The notes: generated by a model from the sequence alone, not told the origin. Counted from the first letter of the stretch, positions 16,631 to 25,841 are shown. The stretch is DNA of 51,136 nucleotides from Dictyobacter arantiisoli (GCF_008326305.1 NZ_BIXY01000010.1:1-51136); one strand, 5' to 3'. Program-made: numbers and translations.

Positions 16631-17842
16631 ATGGAAATCGATGTCGAACGACAACAAAAGGCCCGCGAGTATGCACGCGTGAGCCGCCGCTTCTCCTATA
16701 TCAACATGGGTATCGGAGTGCTGATGATCTTGATTGTGCTGGGTGCTCGTCTGGATGTCTGGTTCCGCAACATACTCCAGGCCGCTGCAAAGACGCTGCC
16801 TTTTCTAAACTGGCAACCGCACGCTGGCTGGTTTCCCTGGCAAATCGTCGCTTACAGTATCCTGGCCTTTTTGCTCTATGAAATTATTACTTTCCCACTT
16901 TCCTACTATACAGGTTTTGTGCTGCCACATCGCTACGGCATTGCAGTCCAAAATCTGAAGGTCTGGTATCGCGATCTGGGAATTAGCCTGCTCTTGAATC
17001 TGATTCTGGAAGCTGTCTTTATCTCGCTCATCTTCGCCTTGCTGGCCTTTCAACCGCAATGGTGGTGGCTGTGGACCGCCTTGCTGATCCTCTTCTTTTC
17101 CGTGGTGATGGCAAATCTTGCCCCGATCCTACTCTATCCCATTTTCTATAAATTCACTCCCCTACCGGAAGGCGAGTTAACACAACGCCTGTTGGCCCTG
17201 GTGGAGCGGGCTCATACCAGAGTACGCGGTGTCTACTCGATGAAAATGAGTAATAAGACGACTGGCACTAATGCCGCCCTGATGGGATTAGGCAATACGC
17301 GTCGCATTGTATTAGGTGATACGATGACAGACCGTTTTACCGTGGATGAGATTGAGGTGGTACTGGCTCATGAGTTGGGACACCATGTCCATCATGATAT
17401 CTGGAAGTTAATCGTCAGTCAGAGCATCATCATGCTGATAGGACTCTATCTTGTGAATCTTGTGCTCCATTGGGCGGTTGATCAACAGCAATATTATCGT
17501 GCCCTGACTGATCCGGCGATCCTGCCCTTCTTCTTTGCGCTCCTTGGTCTTTTCAGCTTTATCATCATGCCACTCAGCAATGGCTATACCCGTATCATTG
17601 AATATCAAGCAGACGAATATGCCTTACAATCCACGGGCAAGATAGAAGATTTTAAGAGTGCCATGCGGCGGCTGGCCAACCAGAATCTGGCCGAGATTGA
17701 GCCAGCGCCGCTGATAGAGTTTCTCTTCCACTCCCATCCATCCATCAAAAAACGTCTTCTGCATGCCGACGAGTTTGCGGCCCGTCAGCAACATACACCG
17801 TTAGATTATCCTTCCAGCGCCTCTTTGAGCGCGGATAACTGA
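16631..17842 (+). CDS. M48 family integral-membrane zinc peptidase (Ste24/CAAX protease-like)
   Basis: This 403-residue protein has several membrane spans surrounding a zinc-peptidase core. HELGH at 247-251 gives two histidine ligands and the catalytic glutamate E248. The third ligand is E324 in EYQADEYAL. The long N-terminal membrane region and VLPHRYGIAVQ, SNKTTGTNAALMGLG and FHSHPSIKKRL match Ste24-type peptidases rather than the shorter HtpX. They cleave membrane-associated proteins. The start at 16631 (MEIDVERQQ) has GCGAGG about 10 bases upstream. The last 37 bases overlap the 3' end of the convergent oxidoreductase gene. Confidence 0.9.
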   Translation: MEIDVERQQKAREYARVSRRFSYINMGIGVLMILIVLGARLDVWFRNILQAAAKTLPFLNWQPHAGWFPWQIVAYSILAFLLYEIITFPLSYYTGFVLPHRYGIAVQNLKVWYRDLGISLLLNLILEAVFISLIFALLAFQPQWWWLWTALLILFFSVVMANLAPILLYPIFYKFTPLPEGELTQRLLALVERAHTRVRGVYSMKMSNKTTGTNAALMGLGNTRRIVLGDTMTDRFTVDEIEVVLAHELGHHVHHDIWKLIVSQSIIMLIGLYLVNLVLHWAVDQQQYYRALTDPAILPFFFALLGLFSFIIMPLSNGYTRIIEYQADEYALQSTGKIEDFKSAMRRLANQNLAEIEPAPLIEFLFHSHPSIKKRLLHADEFAARQQHTPLDYPSSASLSADN

Positions 17843-18885
17843 GCCGCCGTTTCATCCAGTGAGCCTGCGGGCATGGTGAGCAATGGTTCATCAACGCCCG
17901 CAGCGACCCAGCGTTTGATTTTAGCCGCACACTCCTGAGCCGTTCCGATAATCGCCGTATCCTCTAGCAAACGGGGACTGACTGACGCAAGAGCTGTTTT
18001 CATGCCCTGCTCCCAACCATGCAGTACCGCCTGCACATCCTCGCCATAGCCGTTGCGCGTCAACATCTGCGCATAGTACACGCCCATCTTTCCGATGTAA
18101 TAGGCCAGGGGTGAGGCTGCCTGTAGCTCAGCGGCACGTATCACTTCAGGACTGGCATCCTCGGATAGGATCACGGTAGTGATATAGGGAGCAATCACAG
18201 CACTATGGGGAGGACGGTTGGCACTCTGCAAACCAGCATCTAATTGTGAACGCAGTGCATCCCATTTCGTCGCGGGCCAGTAGACCGGCAACACGCCATC
18301 GGCAATCGCGCCCGTCTGCTGGATATTTTTCGGTCCCATGGCCGCCACATAAATGGGTAGATCAGCACGAAGCGGTTTAAAGCGCAATTTGAAGCCGCGT
18401 TCCAGTTGAAAAAATTCTCCCTGATACAGCAATTTATCGCCACGCAGGATCATACGAATGATATCGATATACTCGCGTGTCCGCTGCAGCGGCTTCTCAA
18501 AAGGAACGCCATGCCAATGCTCAATCACCTGCGCCGCCGAAGGACCCAGACCCAATTGGATGCGTCCACCGGAACGTTCATCCAGCGTGGCTACCGTACT
18601 GGCAAGCAATGCAGGCGTACGCGAATAGATATTTGCGATACCCGCGCCAATCTTAATGCGTTTTGTAGCTCGCACCAGATCAGACATTGACGTAAACAAC
18701 TCATAACCCCAGGATTCCCCGAGCCAGACCGCATCAAAACCCAGCTCATCCGCCAGGCGTACCTTTTCCAGCACCAGATCCCAGGCCGCAGGAAAGTTCG
18801 GCGCATCCGCGACCAGACCAACACGGACCTCCCGGGTGAAGGATTTCTGTTCGGCATCATTGCCTGTATCACCAGTCATCGTCAT
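17806..18885 (-). CDS. LLM-class (luciferase-like) flavin/F420-dependent oxidoreductase
   Basis: This 359-residue protein is a bacterial-luciferase-fold oxidoreductase. Recognisable segments are ADELGFDAVWLGESW, IKIGAGIANIYSRTP, TLDERSGGRIQLGLG, REYIDIIRMIL and IYVAAMGPKNIQQTGAIADG. The late IIGTAQECAAKIKRWVAAGVDEP is also typical. This branch often uses coenzyme F420 instead of FMN, but the cofactor cannot be read with certainty. The ATG has AAGGA about 11 bases upstream. The gene overlaps the M48 gene by 37 bases tail to tail. Confidence 0.88.
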   Translation of the reverse strand: MTMTGDTGNDAEQKSFTREVRVGLVADAPNFPAAWDLVLEKVRLADELGFDAVWLGESWGYELFTSMSDLVRATKRIKIGAGIANIYSRTPALLASTVATLDERSGGRIQLGLGPSAAQVIEHWHGVPFEKPLQRTREYIDIIRMILRGDKLLYQGEFFQLERGFKLRFKPLRADLPIYVAAMGPKNIQQTGAIADGVLPVYWPATKWDALRSQLDAGLQSANRPPHSAVIAPYITTVILSEDASPEVIRAAELQAASPLAYYIGKMGVYYAQMLTRNGYGEDVQAVLHGWEQGMKTALASVSPRLLEDTAIIGTAQECAAKIKRWVAAGVDEPLLTMPAGSLDETAAQLSALKEALEG

Positions 18886-19567
18886 ATGCAGCGTCCGTCC
18901 TTTTTTATTGTCTCCATTTACATATAAAACACATATATCGTTGTTTATTATAACCTATTCATTAAACCTGTTTGAAGGGAAGAAAGTTGCACCTATCCTA
19001 TCAGAGACTGGCATAAATGATGACTCTGGAGATATACTCTTTAAGGAGAAATTAAGCGAGCAATCAACTATGGATAGTAGCCAGGCTAGTAATTGCCAGC
19101 TACGTTAGTCTACAAATGGTTCTATCTGAATAGATAGAAATCCATATATAAAAGCAGTACGAGACGGGAATAGAGACAGCGATGTAGCTCATTAGCGCCA
19201 TCACAAGCTACACAATAAAAAGTAAATTGACACTTAAAATGTCTGGAAATCAACGCTATTGATGAGGCTTAAAGAAAAACTATATGCTATACTGGCTTGT
19301 AGAAAACAGTTGGTTATGGACAACGTGCTATACTGCAAGTAGAAGCATTTAATGTCTATCTGGCAAACAGATAGTAGACACAGTACCGATAGTAACGAAC
19401 AACGGACAGGCATCGCAGCGGTGGTGATTTCCCAGTTGGGATCTGCACATCCTGCCAACACATAGCTCAGTGTTCCAGACATTGCGTTCTGCTGGCCTAC
19501 ATGTTCAACAAAAGTGTCTATGTTTCCCTTCTCAAGAATTACTAATAAAGAATGAGGATGACTGATC
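18886..19567. other. 680-base AT-rich gap before the GT4/GH57 pair
   Basis: No gene is supported; a minus-strand frame at 19234-19569 is Cys-rich and resembles no family. Several small hairpins occur: TTCTATCT/AGATAGAA near 19120, TGTAGCT/AGCTACA near 19183-19211, and GTCTATCTG/CAGATAG near 19354-19380. They could belong to a non-coding RNA or leader, but no known RNA family was recognised. Confidence 0.35.
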
Positions 19568-20971
19568 ATGATGAAATTGGACGGAGCAATTTCCCCGGCG
19601 AATACACTATTTGTCCTGCTCTGTTTTGAGGGGCCTGATGTCTACTCTACAGCGGGTGGTCTGGGCACTCGCGTTTCCGAACTTAGTGAAGCGCTCGCAA
19701 CACAGGGATACACGACACACCTTATTTATATCGGCGACCCCTATAAACCCGCTGTTGAGCACCGCGTCGAAGGGCGCCTGATCCTCAAACGCTGGTCACA
19801 ATGGGTGAGTAAATATTATCCAAATGGCGTCTATGACGGCGAGGAACAGAAGCTCTACGATTATAATGAGAGCGTTCCTTATCATATCTACCATGAGATT
19901 GTGCAGCCTGCGGTAGCAGAAGGCAAGACGGTGGTAATTCTAGGGGAAGATTGGCATACAGCAGAGGTGATGTGCCGTACATCTGATCTATTGAACTGGT
20001 TTGGCGTGCGTCAGAAGACGTTGTTACTGTGGAATCTGAACAGTTTGATGTCCCTTAACCGCATCAATTGGGAACGTTTGAATTTTGTGACCACCCTTTG
20101 TACAGTAAGCAAGTACATGAAACATAAGATGTGGGAACTGGGAGTTAATCCTCTGGTGATTCCAAATGGCATTCCAACACGTCATCTCAATCCAGTGGAT
20201 GCGGATGCTGTCCAACGCCTGCGTAGTATCGCACGCCAGGGTAATCCAAATCGTTTGTTCCTGTTTAAGATCGGACGCTTCGATCCAGATAAACGCTGGA
20301 TTATGGCTATTGAGGCTGCGGCACGTTTGAAGGACGCAGGCCATCCTGTCACGCTCTTTGTACGCGGTGGCATTGAACCCCATGGCGCTGATGTCTTCGG
20401 ACATGCGTATCGGCGTGGTTTGAAGATTCAGGATGTGGTGGCACAGCGCCCAAATCTTGAGCAATGTCTGGATGCGATCGAAAACGCAGGACCTGCAGAT
20501 ATTTATAATCTGCGTTTCTTTTTGCCCGAAGAGTTTGTGCGCACAACATACGCCGCTGCCGACGCAACCCTGGCGAATAGCGGACATGAGCCATTTGGTC
20601 TGGTCGCGCTCGAAGTGATGGCGGCTGAAGGTATTGCCGTCACGGGTTCCACCGGTGAGGATTATGCGGTCTCCTTCGAAAATGCGATTGTGACCGAAAC
20701 CGATGATCCAGATGAGATTGTGGGCTATCTGCTCTATCTGCGCCGCCATCCTGAAGAACAGAAGCGTATGCGTATTGCCAGCCAGTATACCGCCCGCCAG
20801 TTTTTGTGGGACCGCGTTATCGAAAATATGGTTGGGAAACTAGAATTTCTCGCACGCAAACAAAATATCGTCTTGCCTTCTAGTTCCATTGATGTGGTGG
20901 CTGACGCTCCTGTACGCGCCGATATTGCGCAAGAGGTGGGCGTCACAATGAAGGCCACGAGTACCAAGTAA
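19568..20971 (+). CDS. GT4-family glycosyltransferase (glycogen-synthase-like)
   Basis: This 467-residue GT-B glycosyltransferase begins its first Rossmann domain with FEGPDVYSTAGGLGTRVSEL, whose Gly-rich loop resembles starch/glycogen synthases. The second domain has LFKIGRFDPDKRW and the sugar-nucleotide EX7E motif in EPFGLVALE. It probably transfers glucose from a nucleotide sugar to a growing glucan or related acceptor. It lies 270 bases upstream of a GH57 glucan enzyme on the same strand, which supports a role in alpha-glucan metabolism. GAGG lies 10 bases before the ATG; a second ATG follows directly. Confidence 0.87.
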   Translation: MMKLDGAISPANTLFVLLCFEGPDVYSTAGGLGTRVSELSEALATQGYTTHLIYIGDPYKPAVEHRVEGRLILKRWSQWVSKYYPNGVYDGEEQKLYDYNESVPYHIYHEIVQPAVAEGKTVVILGEDWHTAEVMCRTSDLLNWFGVRQKTLLLWNLNSLMSLNRINWERLNFVTTLCTVSKYMKHKMWELGVNPLVIPNGIPTRHLNPVDADAVQRLRSIARQGNPNRLFLFKIGRFDPDKRWIMAIEAAARLKDAGHPVTLFVRGGIEPHGADVFGHAYRRGLKIQDVVAQRPNLEQCLDAIENAGPADIYNLRFFLPEEFVRTTYAAADATLANSGHEPFGLVALEVMAAEGIAVTGSTGEDYAVSFENAIVTETDDPDEIVGYLLYLRRHPEEQKRMRIASQYTARQFLWDRVIENMVGKLEFLARKQNIVLPSSSIDVVADAPVRADIAQEVGVTMKATSTK

Positions 20972-21039
20972 AACAGTATTGTCTGGTATAGCACTACATT
21001 TTCCAGGCATTCACTATCTCACTATAAAATGAATGCTTG

Positions 21040-21095
21040 CTCGCTCTTTTATTCTTCTGCCGCACTGTGCTTTGTCAGGAAGAATAAAAGGCGAG
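21040..21095 (+). other. 18-bp hairpin between glycosyltransferase and GH57 genes
   Basis: CTCGCTCTTTTATTCTTCT (21040-21058) pairs with AGGAAGAATAAAAGGCGAG (21077-21095) with a single bulge. No T run follows, so it looks like a transcript-stabilising or attenuating structure between two co-directional genes. Confidence 0.4.
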
Positions 21096-21241
21096 GTGGG
21101 TGTGTATTGCCAAAACACAGGTCGGTTGCATATGCGTCATATGCCAACTGGCGACAAAACGTTTGGAATAGCACCGTATTCCCCTTTACTTGACGCGCTG
21201 AAGATGGACTGTATGCCAATAGGATGAGAGGATGACGAAGT

Positions 21242-22627
21242 ATGGTTAAGGATCTGGCAGTCTACACTGTTGTTCACCAACCTCGGCGCTTGAAACTGCC
21301 TGCACAACCCATTCCCCGTGGCGCGACTCCGGAGGAGATTGCGCATTGTCTCTTCGACGAGCGCATGAATGAGCGCTATTTTCGAAAAGTTGCACAGTAT
21401 AGCTATTATCCCGCTACCCAGATGTTTTTAGATCTGGTACGCAAGGGAATGAAACTATCGATTGGCTTCTCGCTTTCGTTTATACGGCAGGCGGCGGCCT
21501 GGGATGAGACGTTACTGGATTTGTTCCGTGAATTGGTGGCCCATGAAAACGTTGAGCTGATTGGCGTTGAACCCTATCATAGCTTCCTCTTTCTCTTTGA
21601 TATGCCAGCCTTTGTCACCTGGATGCAGGAGATGGCGAGTGATCTCGAATTGATCTTTGGGAAGCGGCCCGTGGTGACCGATACCACGGAAATGTGTATG
21701 TCCGCGACGCTCTACAATGCGCTGGATCAGGCTGGCTTTCAAGGCGCGGTGATGGATGGCCGTCCCTGGGTGATGGGCTGGCGTGAGAGCACCCATCTCT
21801 ATCACAATGGCGATGAGGCTCCCTATGCCTTACCACTCGAAGTCAAACGCCGCCGCCCAACGCGTAAAGATGGCCTGGAAATGCCCTCTCATAGTCCTTA
21901 CTTGCTGACACGCCATCTGGAATTAAGCGATGATGTTGGCTACCGCTTCTCTAATCAAAGCTGGGATAGCTATCCTCTTTACGCTGATACCTATGCGAAC
22001 TGGATTTCCCAGGCCAGAGGGGAGATGCTCTTGCTGGGATGGGATTTTGAGACCTTTGGAGAACATCATCGCCAGGATAGCGGTATCTTTGATTTTATGC
22101 GGTCCTTACCTGATGAACTGCGACATCGTGGCGTGGACACCTATACCGCCAGTCAACTGATCGCACGCCATCAACAGCAATCTCATTATCTCCCCCTGCC
22201 TGTTTATCCCACGACATGGGCGGGCAGCGGTGGCATGGAATTTTTCCTGGGCAATGATGCACAAAAAACAATTCTGCAATTGATGGGGTACGTCTATGGC
22301 ATGGCTCAGCTTTCAAACCATGAGGATTTGATCGATCTCGCGATCTGGCTTACCCAATCAGATAATCTTCATTTAATTCAATGGTATGGCCGTAGCGGCC
22401 CCGAAGCAGAAGTTTCAGCCTACTTCACTCCTTCGGAATGGTGGGCATTGGGTCCCAATCGGGTCATTTATGAGCAGCAACAGGTCTATATCAATGCGCT
22501 CCGCGCAATGGAATCCTACTTACCGGCCCGTCAATGGCGACAGCCTGAGCGTAAAGGGACCCGGCGCAGTCGAGAATTCATGGCAGAACGCCTACCAGAA
22601 CTTAGCTACGTTGCACGTCGCGCCTGA
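21242..22627 (+). CDS. Glycoside hydrolase family 57 protein (alpha-glucan-active)
   Basis: This 461-residue protein carries the GH57 conserved regions. HQP at 12-14 is region 1, ELIGVEPYH at 105-113 is region 2, and DTTEMCMS holds the likely nucleophile E150. LLLGWDFETFGEHH holds the likely acid/base D268. GH57 enzymes cleave or transfer alpha-1,4 or alpha-1,6 glucans (amylase, 4-alpha-glucanotransferase, branching enzyme, amylopullulanase). Which of these it is cannot be told, and no signal peptide is present, so it acts inside the cell. It follows the glycosyltransferase gene, and AGAGGATG lies upstream of the ATG. Confidence 0.88.
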   Translation: MVKDLAVYTVVHQPRRLKLPAQPIPRGATPEEIAHCLFDERMNERYFRKVAQYSYYPATQMFLDLVRKGMKLSIGFSLSFIRQAAAWDETLLDLFRELVAHENVELIGVEPYHSFLFLFDMPAFVTWMQEMASDLELIFGKRPVVTDTTEMCMSATLYNALDQAGFQGAVMDGRPWVMGWRESTHLYHNGDEAPYALPLEVKRRRPTRKDGLEMPSHSPYLLTRHLELSDDVGYRFSNQSWDSYPLYADTYANWISQARGEMLLLGWDFETFGEHHRQDSGIFDFMRSLPDELRHRGVDTYTASQLIARHQQQSHYLPLPVYPTTWAGSGGMEFFLGNDAQKTILQLMGYVYGMAQLSNHEDLIDLAIWLTQSDNLHLIQWYGRSGPEAEVSAYFTPSEWWALGPNRVIYEQQQVYINALRAMESYLPARQWRQPERKGTRRSREFMAERLPELSYVARRA

Positions 22628-22662
22628 TACTACCAGTTCCAGAATACTTCCTCATACATAAA

Positions 22663-22698
22663 AAAACGGTCAGAAGGTCTTAATCTTCTGGCCGTTTT
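22663..22698 (+). terminator. Rho-independent terminator after GH57
   Basis: AAAACGGTCAGAAG (22663-22676) pairs with CTTCTGGCCGTTTT (22685-22698), with one G-U pair, an 8-base loop and the T run within the descending arm. Confidence 0.8.
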
Positions 22699-22849
22699 CT
22701 GCATTCCAGGTTAAGACTTCATAAATCTTCTTCTATGACTTTTGGCCTACGTCGTGCGTAATGCATTGACGCCCCTCTGTTTATTTAGTTAGACTCAAAG
22801 CTAGTGAGAATAGTACAGTATACAAAAACTTGGAATATGAGGTAGGCGC

Positions 22850-23869
22850 ATGCCACAGCTTAACCGTCCACGGTCGCTCAATAGACAGGACGCACCATTT
22901 ACTGGAGAGCATAATTTTAACCCGGCAGATATAGATGCCGTAATGGGCACGGAGGCCCCTCCCGTAGGGCAAACTGATCCCATACCTAGGTTCTCGAATA
23001 CAGCCTATTCACGAGCAGTGCAGGTCAAACAAACCGAGGGGCACCAACCTGTTGTGTTCCAGAATGCTCAGACAACTCAGTCGCTGATCTTAGCACTACA
23101 CTCAACAATGCAGCCACCAGCTAAAGGGGTACGTGCACCAATTATCATTCCAGGGGATCGCAATCGACAACGTCAGCGTCAGACTGCTGCATTATCACTG
23201 CAAGGAGGCCGTCCTGGACTTCATCCCCATGTACGCCATGGTCTGGTAATCCTGGCCTCTTTCTGCGTACTCTTATTTACGATGTTTTCCTTGACCCCTG
23301 TCGGTAGTGGTCAGAGCGGCATTCCGATCTTCGATGGTGCCGTAAAATGGGTACAAACACAGCCACTGGCCTGGAATATCGTTGGAAGGATGGATCCAGC
23401 GCCGCAAACAAAAGCACCGGCACAAACGAACGCACCGGCACAAACCACAACGACTACTACAACAGCGAACGATACGAATTTGCCGCAGAGTCAATATGTA
23501 GCGATAGCGCAGGCCGATGCTACCAAATATGGAATCAGCCCGGTCTATTTTGTACGCCAGATCCAACAGGAAAGCGGCTTTAATCCCTACGCATACTCGC
23601 CCGTAGGTGCGGTCGGCATTGCACAATTCTTGCCCTCAACTGCGGCCGGTCTGGGTGTCAATCCTTATGATCCCATCAGTGCATTAGACGGCGCTGCCCG
23701 TATGATGGCAAATCTTTCAAACCAGTATGGTGGCAATTATGCCAAAGCGCTGGCCGGTTATAACGCTGGTTCTGGCGCGGTCGATAATGCTGTTGCCATT
23801 GGGGGTGCTAACTGGCTCTCTTATATGCCTGCTGAAACGCAAAACTACGTCGCCATTATTATGGGCTAA
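22850..23869 (+). CDS. Membrane-anchored lytic transglycosylase (SLT domain)
   Basis: This 339-residue protein has a cytoplasmic N-terminus of 130 residues with no recognised domain and one membrane span at about 131-150. A Thr/Ala/Pro/Gln-rich linker follows (about 183-207, including APAQT repeats), then an extracytoplasmic SLT lysozyme-like domain. The catalytic glutamate is E241 in QQESGFNPYAYSPVGAVG, followed by GIAQFLPSTA, AGYNAGSGAV and the closing ETQNYV. It should cut peptidoglycan glycan strands to anhydro-muropeptides. GAGGTAGG precedes the ATG. The long N-terminal tail is unusual for this family. Confidence 0.9.
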   Translation: MPQLNRPRSLNRQDAPFTGEHNFNPADIDAVMGTEAPPVGQTDPIPRFSNTAYSRAVQVKQTEGHQPVVFQNAQTTQSLILALHSTMQPPAKGVRAPIIIPGDRNRQRQRQTAALSLQGGRPGLHPHVRHGLVILASFCVLLFTMFSLTPVGSGQSGIPIFDGAVKWVQTQPLAWNIVGRMDPAPQTKAPAQTNAPAQTTTTTTTANDTNLPQSQYVAIAQADATKYGISPVYFVRQIQQESGFNPYAYSPVGAVGIAQFLPSTAAGLGVNPYDPISALDGAARMMANLSNQYGGNYAKALAGYNAGSGAVDNAVAIGGANWLSYMPAETQNYVAIIMG

Positions 23870-23917
23870 TATCCTGGCGGTCATCGCCCCTTGATCCCAC
23901 TCGTACTCTTCCCACTA

Positions 23918-23955
23918 CGAGGCTGTGAAATTGTTTAGAACACAGCCTCGTTTTT
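23918..23955 (+). terminator. Rho-independent terminator after the transglycosylase gene
   Basis: CGAGGCTGTG (23918-23927) pairs perfectly with CACAGCCTCG (23941-23950), followed directly by TTTTTG. Confidence 0.88.
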
Positions 23956-24145
23956 GTGTGCGCACCCAAAGAATGAATGTACCATGAGTTATGCTTGAAT
24001 TTATTCCAATATACGGCTATACTTACCTATATTCAGTAGTTGTTCTGAACGCTGTTGAACGAATCTGAGTGAGAATTGCCCTCTTTTTTATCTTTGCGCT
24101 ATTGCAAAACAGGGTGGCAAATTCATGTGAAGGATAACATACTCC

Positions 24146-24736
24146 ATGCCGGATCTTCATGTCCGTCAACGCAATGGCATACTCTGGCTCATTCTTGATA
24201 CACACCCACGCAATCACTTAACCACTGCCATGCTTGAACAACTCTCAACATCCCTACACAAAGCATGCCAGAAGCCTCCTCGTCTGATCGTTCTTACGGG
24301 AACAGGCGAAGAAGCCTTCGCAACTGGTATCGATCAAGACTCTACCTCTGAACAGCAACACCAGCATATTGTCGAGGCTGCACATCAGATCGAAGAGTCA
24401 TTGGCAACCCTGCGTGCGCAGAACATCCCTACCGTCGCCGTCATCAAGGGACTGGCCCAGGGGGCGGGTTGCGAATTGGCGGTACTTTGCGAGACGATCT
24501 TTGCACGTGAAGATGCTGTGTTACGCTTGCCTTCGGCCAGTGATAGTATCTTTCCCGGTACTTTACTCAGGATACTACCCGCACTGCCAGGGAAGGGAAC
24601 TATGGAACGCCTCGTAGAAAGCGCTGAGACGCTCAATGCGCGGCAAGCGCTACAACTTGGTCTGGTACACCAGGTTCTGCCAACCAGGCGCTTTCTACAG
24701 GATACAGAGGAGCTATTGACGATGCTCGTTGCATAG
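24146..24736 (+). CDS. Short enoyl-CoA hydratase/isomerase (crotonase) family protein
   Basis: This 196-residue protein has the crotonase core: a first strand GILWLILDTHPRNHLT, an oxyanion-hole region LIVLTGTGEEAFATGIDQDS, and IPTVAVIKGLAQGAGCELAVLC. A late AETLNARQALQLGLVHQVLP is also present. It is about 60 residues shorter than typical (about 260), lacking most of the C-terminal helices used in trimerisation. The usual acidic catalytic residues are not obvious (the region reads LRLPSASDSIFPG), so activity is uncertain. A putative lipoprotein gene overlaps it on the other strand. Confidence 0.75.
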   Translation: MPDLHVRQRNGILWLILDTHPRNHLTTAMLEQLSTSLHKACQKPPRLIVLTGTGEEAFATGIDQDSTSEQQHQHIVEAAHQIEESLATLRAQNIPTVAVIKGLAQGAGCELAVLCETIFAREDAVLRLPSASDSIFPGTLLRILPALPGKGTMERLVESAETLNARQALQLGLVHQVLPTRRFLQDTEELLTMLVA

Positions 24737-24969
24737 ACGAGGAACGCCCCAACTGGAACGCTCCTGTCGTTTCTATTGCTTTGCGCTTGCTTGAAATTGC
24801 TGAAGAAGTTGAATGAATAGTCCCTGCCGCTATAAATATCCTGCGTGTTTCCATCAACTGTACAGCCAGCCAGTAATACAGTCATAGTTAATAATATGCC
24901 CATACAGATAGACAGCCATACCACGTGTTTTCGCTGCCGTTGAGCAGGAATAGCCAAACCCCATCTCAT
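24385..24969 (-). CDS. Possible lipoprotein gene, 3' part antisense to the crotonase gene
   Basis: From an ATG at 24969, preceded by AAAGGA 10 bases upstream, the frame begins with a convincing lipoprotein signal peptide: a basic n-region (RQRKHVVWLS), a hydrophobic core, and the lipobox LLAGC with C36. About 30 residues later the sequence turns Ser/Arg/Cys-rich and runs through the antisense of the crotonase gene to 24385. Only the first 70 or so residues look like real protein. Either the gene is truncated or frameshifted at the crotonase 3' end, or a short lipoprotein is made with an accidental read-through tail. Confidence 0.35.
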   Translation of the reverse strand: MRWGLAIPAQRQRKHVVWLSICMGILLTMTVLLAGCTVDGNTQDIYSGRDYSFNFFSNFKQAQSNRNDRSVPVGAFLVYATSIVNSSSVSCRKRLVGRTWCTRPSCSACRALSVSALSTRRSIVPFPGSAGSILSKVPGKILSLAEGKRNTASSRAKIVSQSTANSQPAPWASPLMTATVGMFCARRVANDSSI

Positions 24970-25277
24970 AAAGACCATCCTTTGGACAATTTTCTCTTCC
25001 CCAGCGTATTGTGGAACTTACAGCAATAAAAAAACCTATAGTACCTCACGTCGATTATGGCACGGCTTTTTTAAATTTATGTTATAGATTGATTAAATAT
25101 TTGCTACTATCTATTAAAAAGACACAATGATTAACAGTGGAATAGCAAGTCAATAATTTTACCGCTGGCTGCTTTTCTGGCATGAGTTTACGATGGGAAC
25201 TTTTTAGGGATAAAGGGCGTCCTAGTAGGGAGTAGTGATTACTATGGGCTCGGTTGATGACTGAAAAGGAGTTCAAG
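24970..25277. other. AT-rich divergent gap
   Basis: About 300 bases with AT-rich DNA at 25020-25130. It presumably contains the promoters of the two lipoprotein genes. No confident -35/-10 pair or hairpin was identified. Confidence 0.3.
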
Positions 25278-25823
25278 ATGAAGAAAATTCGGATCTTTTT
25301 CGCAAAAATATATATGATGTTGCCTATGACAATTCTGATGGTAATGTTAGCCGGTTGTGGGTTTCATAATGGCACGAGTACTACGACGAATGCTGGCAGT
25401 CCAGCACCGACCACAACAGCTACTACGGCGGTCAGTACGACAAAACCGGGTGGTACTGCCAGCATAATGACAGCCCAGGGTTGCCCTAGCAATACAATTA
25501 TGGGCAATGCACCCAGGGCCAATGTCACCGTACGATTATCTGGGAACAGAGACCAAACTGTTTCTGCTACTAATGGCGACATCATAGAGTTACGTTTCCC
25601 ATTCGGCAAGAAATGGAGCGGGCCGACCACTACAAGCGGTCCTTTACAACTACAAACACCTGCTGGTTATGCGCTCCAGAGCGATAAATCCTGTGTCTGG
25701 CGCTTTAATACCAGAGGAACAGGGACAACAGAGCTTCATTTTTCCGCTCGCCCGCTGTGTAAGATGGGACAGATGTGCGCGCTGTTTATCCAGGATGTTC
25801 CGGTTACCGTTATCGTGAAATAA
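25278..25823 (+). CDS. Secreted lipoprotein, unknown (possible chagasin-like fold)
   Basis: This 181-residue protein has a Lys-rich start and hydrophobic segment ending in the lipobox MLAGC (C27). A Thr/Ser/Ala/Pro linker of about 45 residues follows, then a C-terminal domain from about residue 75. The pattern TVSATNGDIIELRF, TPAGYALQSD and ELHFSARPL loosely resembles the beta-sandwich of I42/chagasin cysteine-protease inhibitors. The diagnostic NPTTGY motif is missing, so this is only a suggestion. Start choice is firm, with AAAAGGAG 6 bases before the ATG. A large terminator follows. Confidence 0.7.
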   Translation: MKKIRIFFAKIYMMLPMTILMVMLAGCGFHNGTSTTTNAGSPAPTTTATTAVSTTKPGGTASIMTAQGCPSNTIMGNAPRANVTVRLSGNRDQTVSATNGDIIELRFPFGKKWSGPTTTSGPLQLQTPAGYALQSDKSCVWRFNTRGTGTTELHFSARPLCKMGQMCALFIQDVPVTVIVK

Positions 25824-25841
25824 AACATACTCCTTCTTCCG

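Noticed and set aside
19234-19569. 111-codon minus-strand frame in the gap before the glycosyltransferase gene
   Set aside because: Cys/Ser/Leu-rich composition, no family features and overlap with the glycosyltransferase start region; treated as a chance frame.
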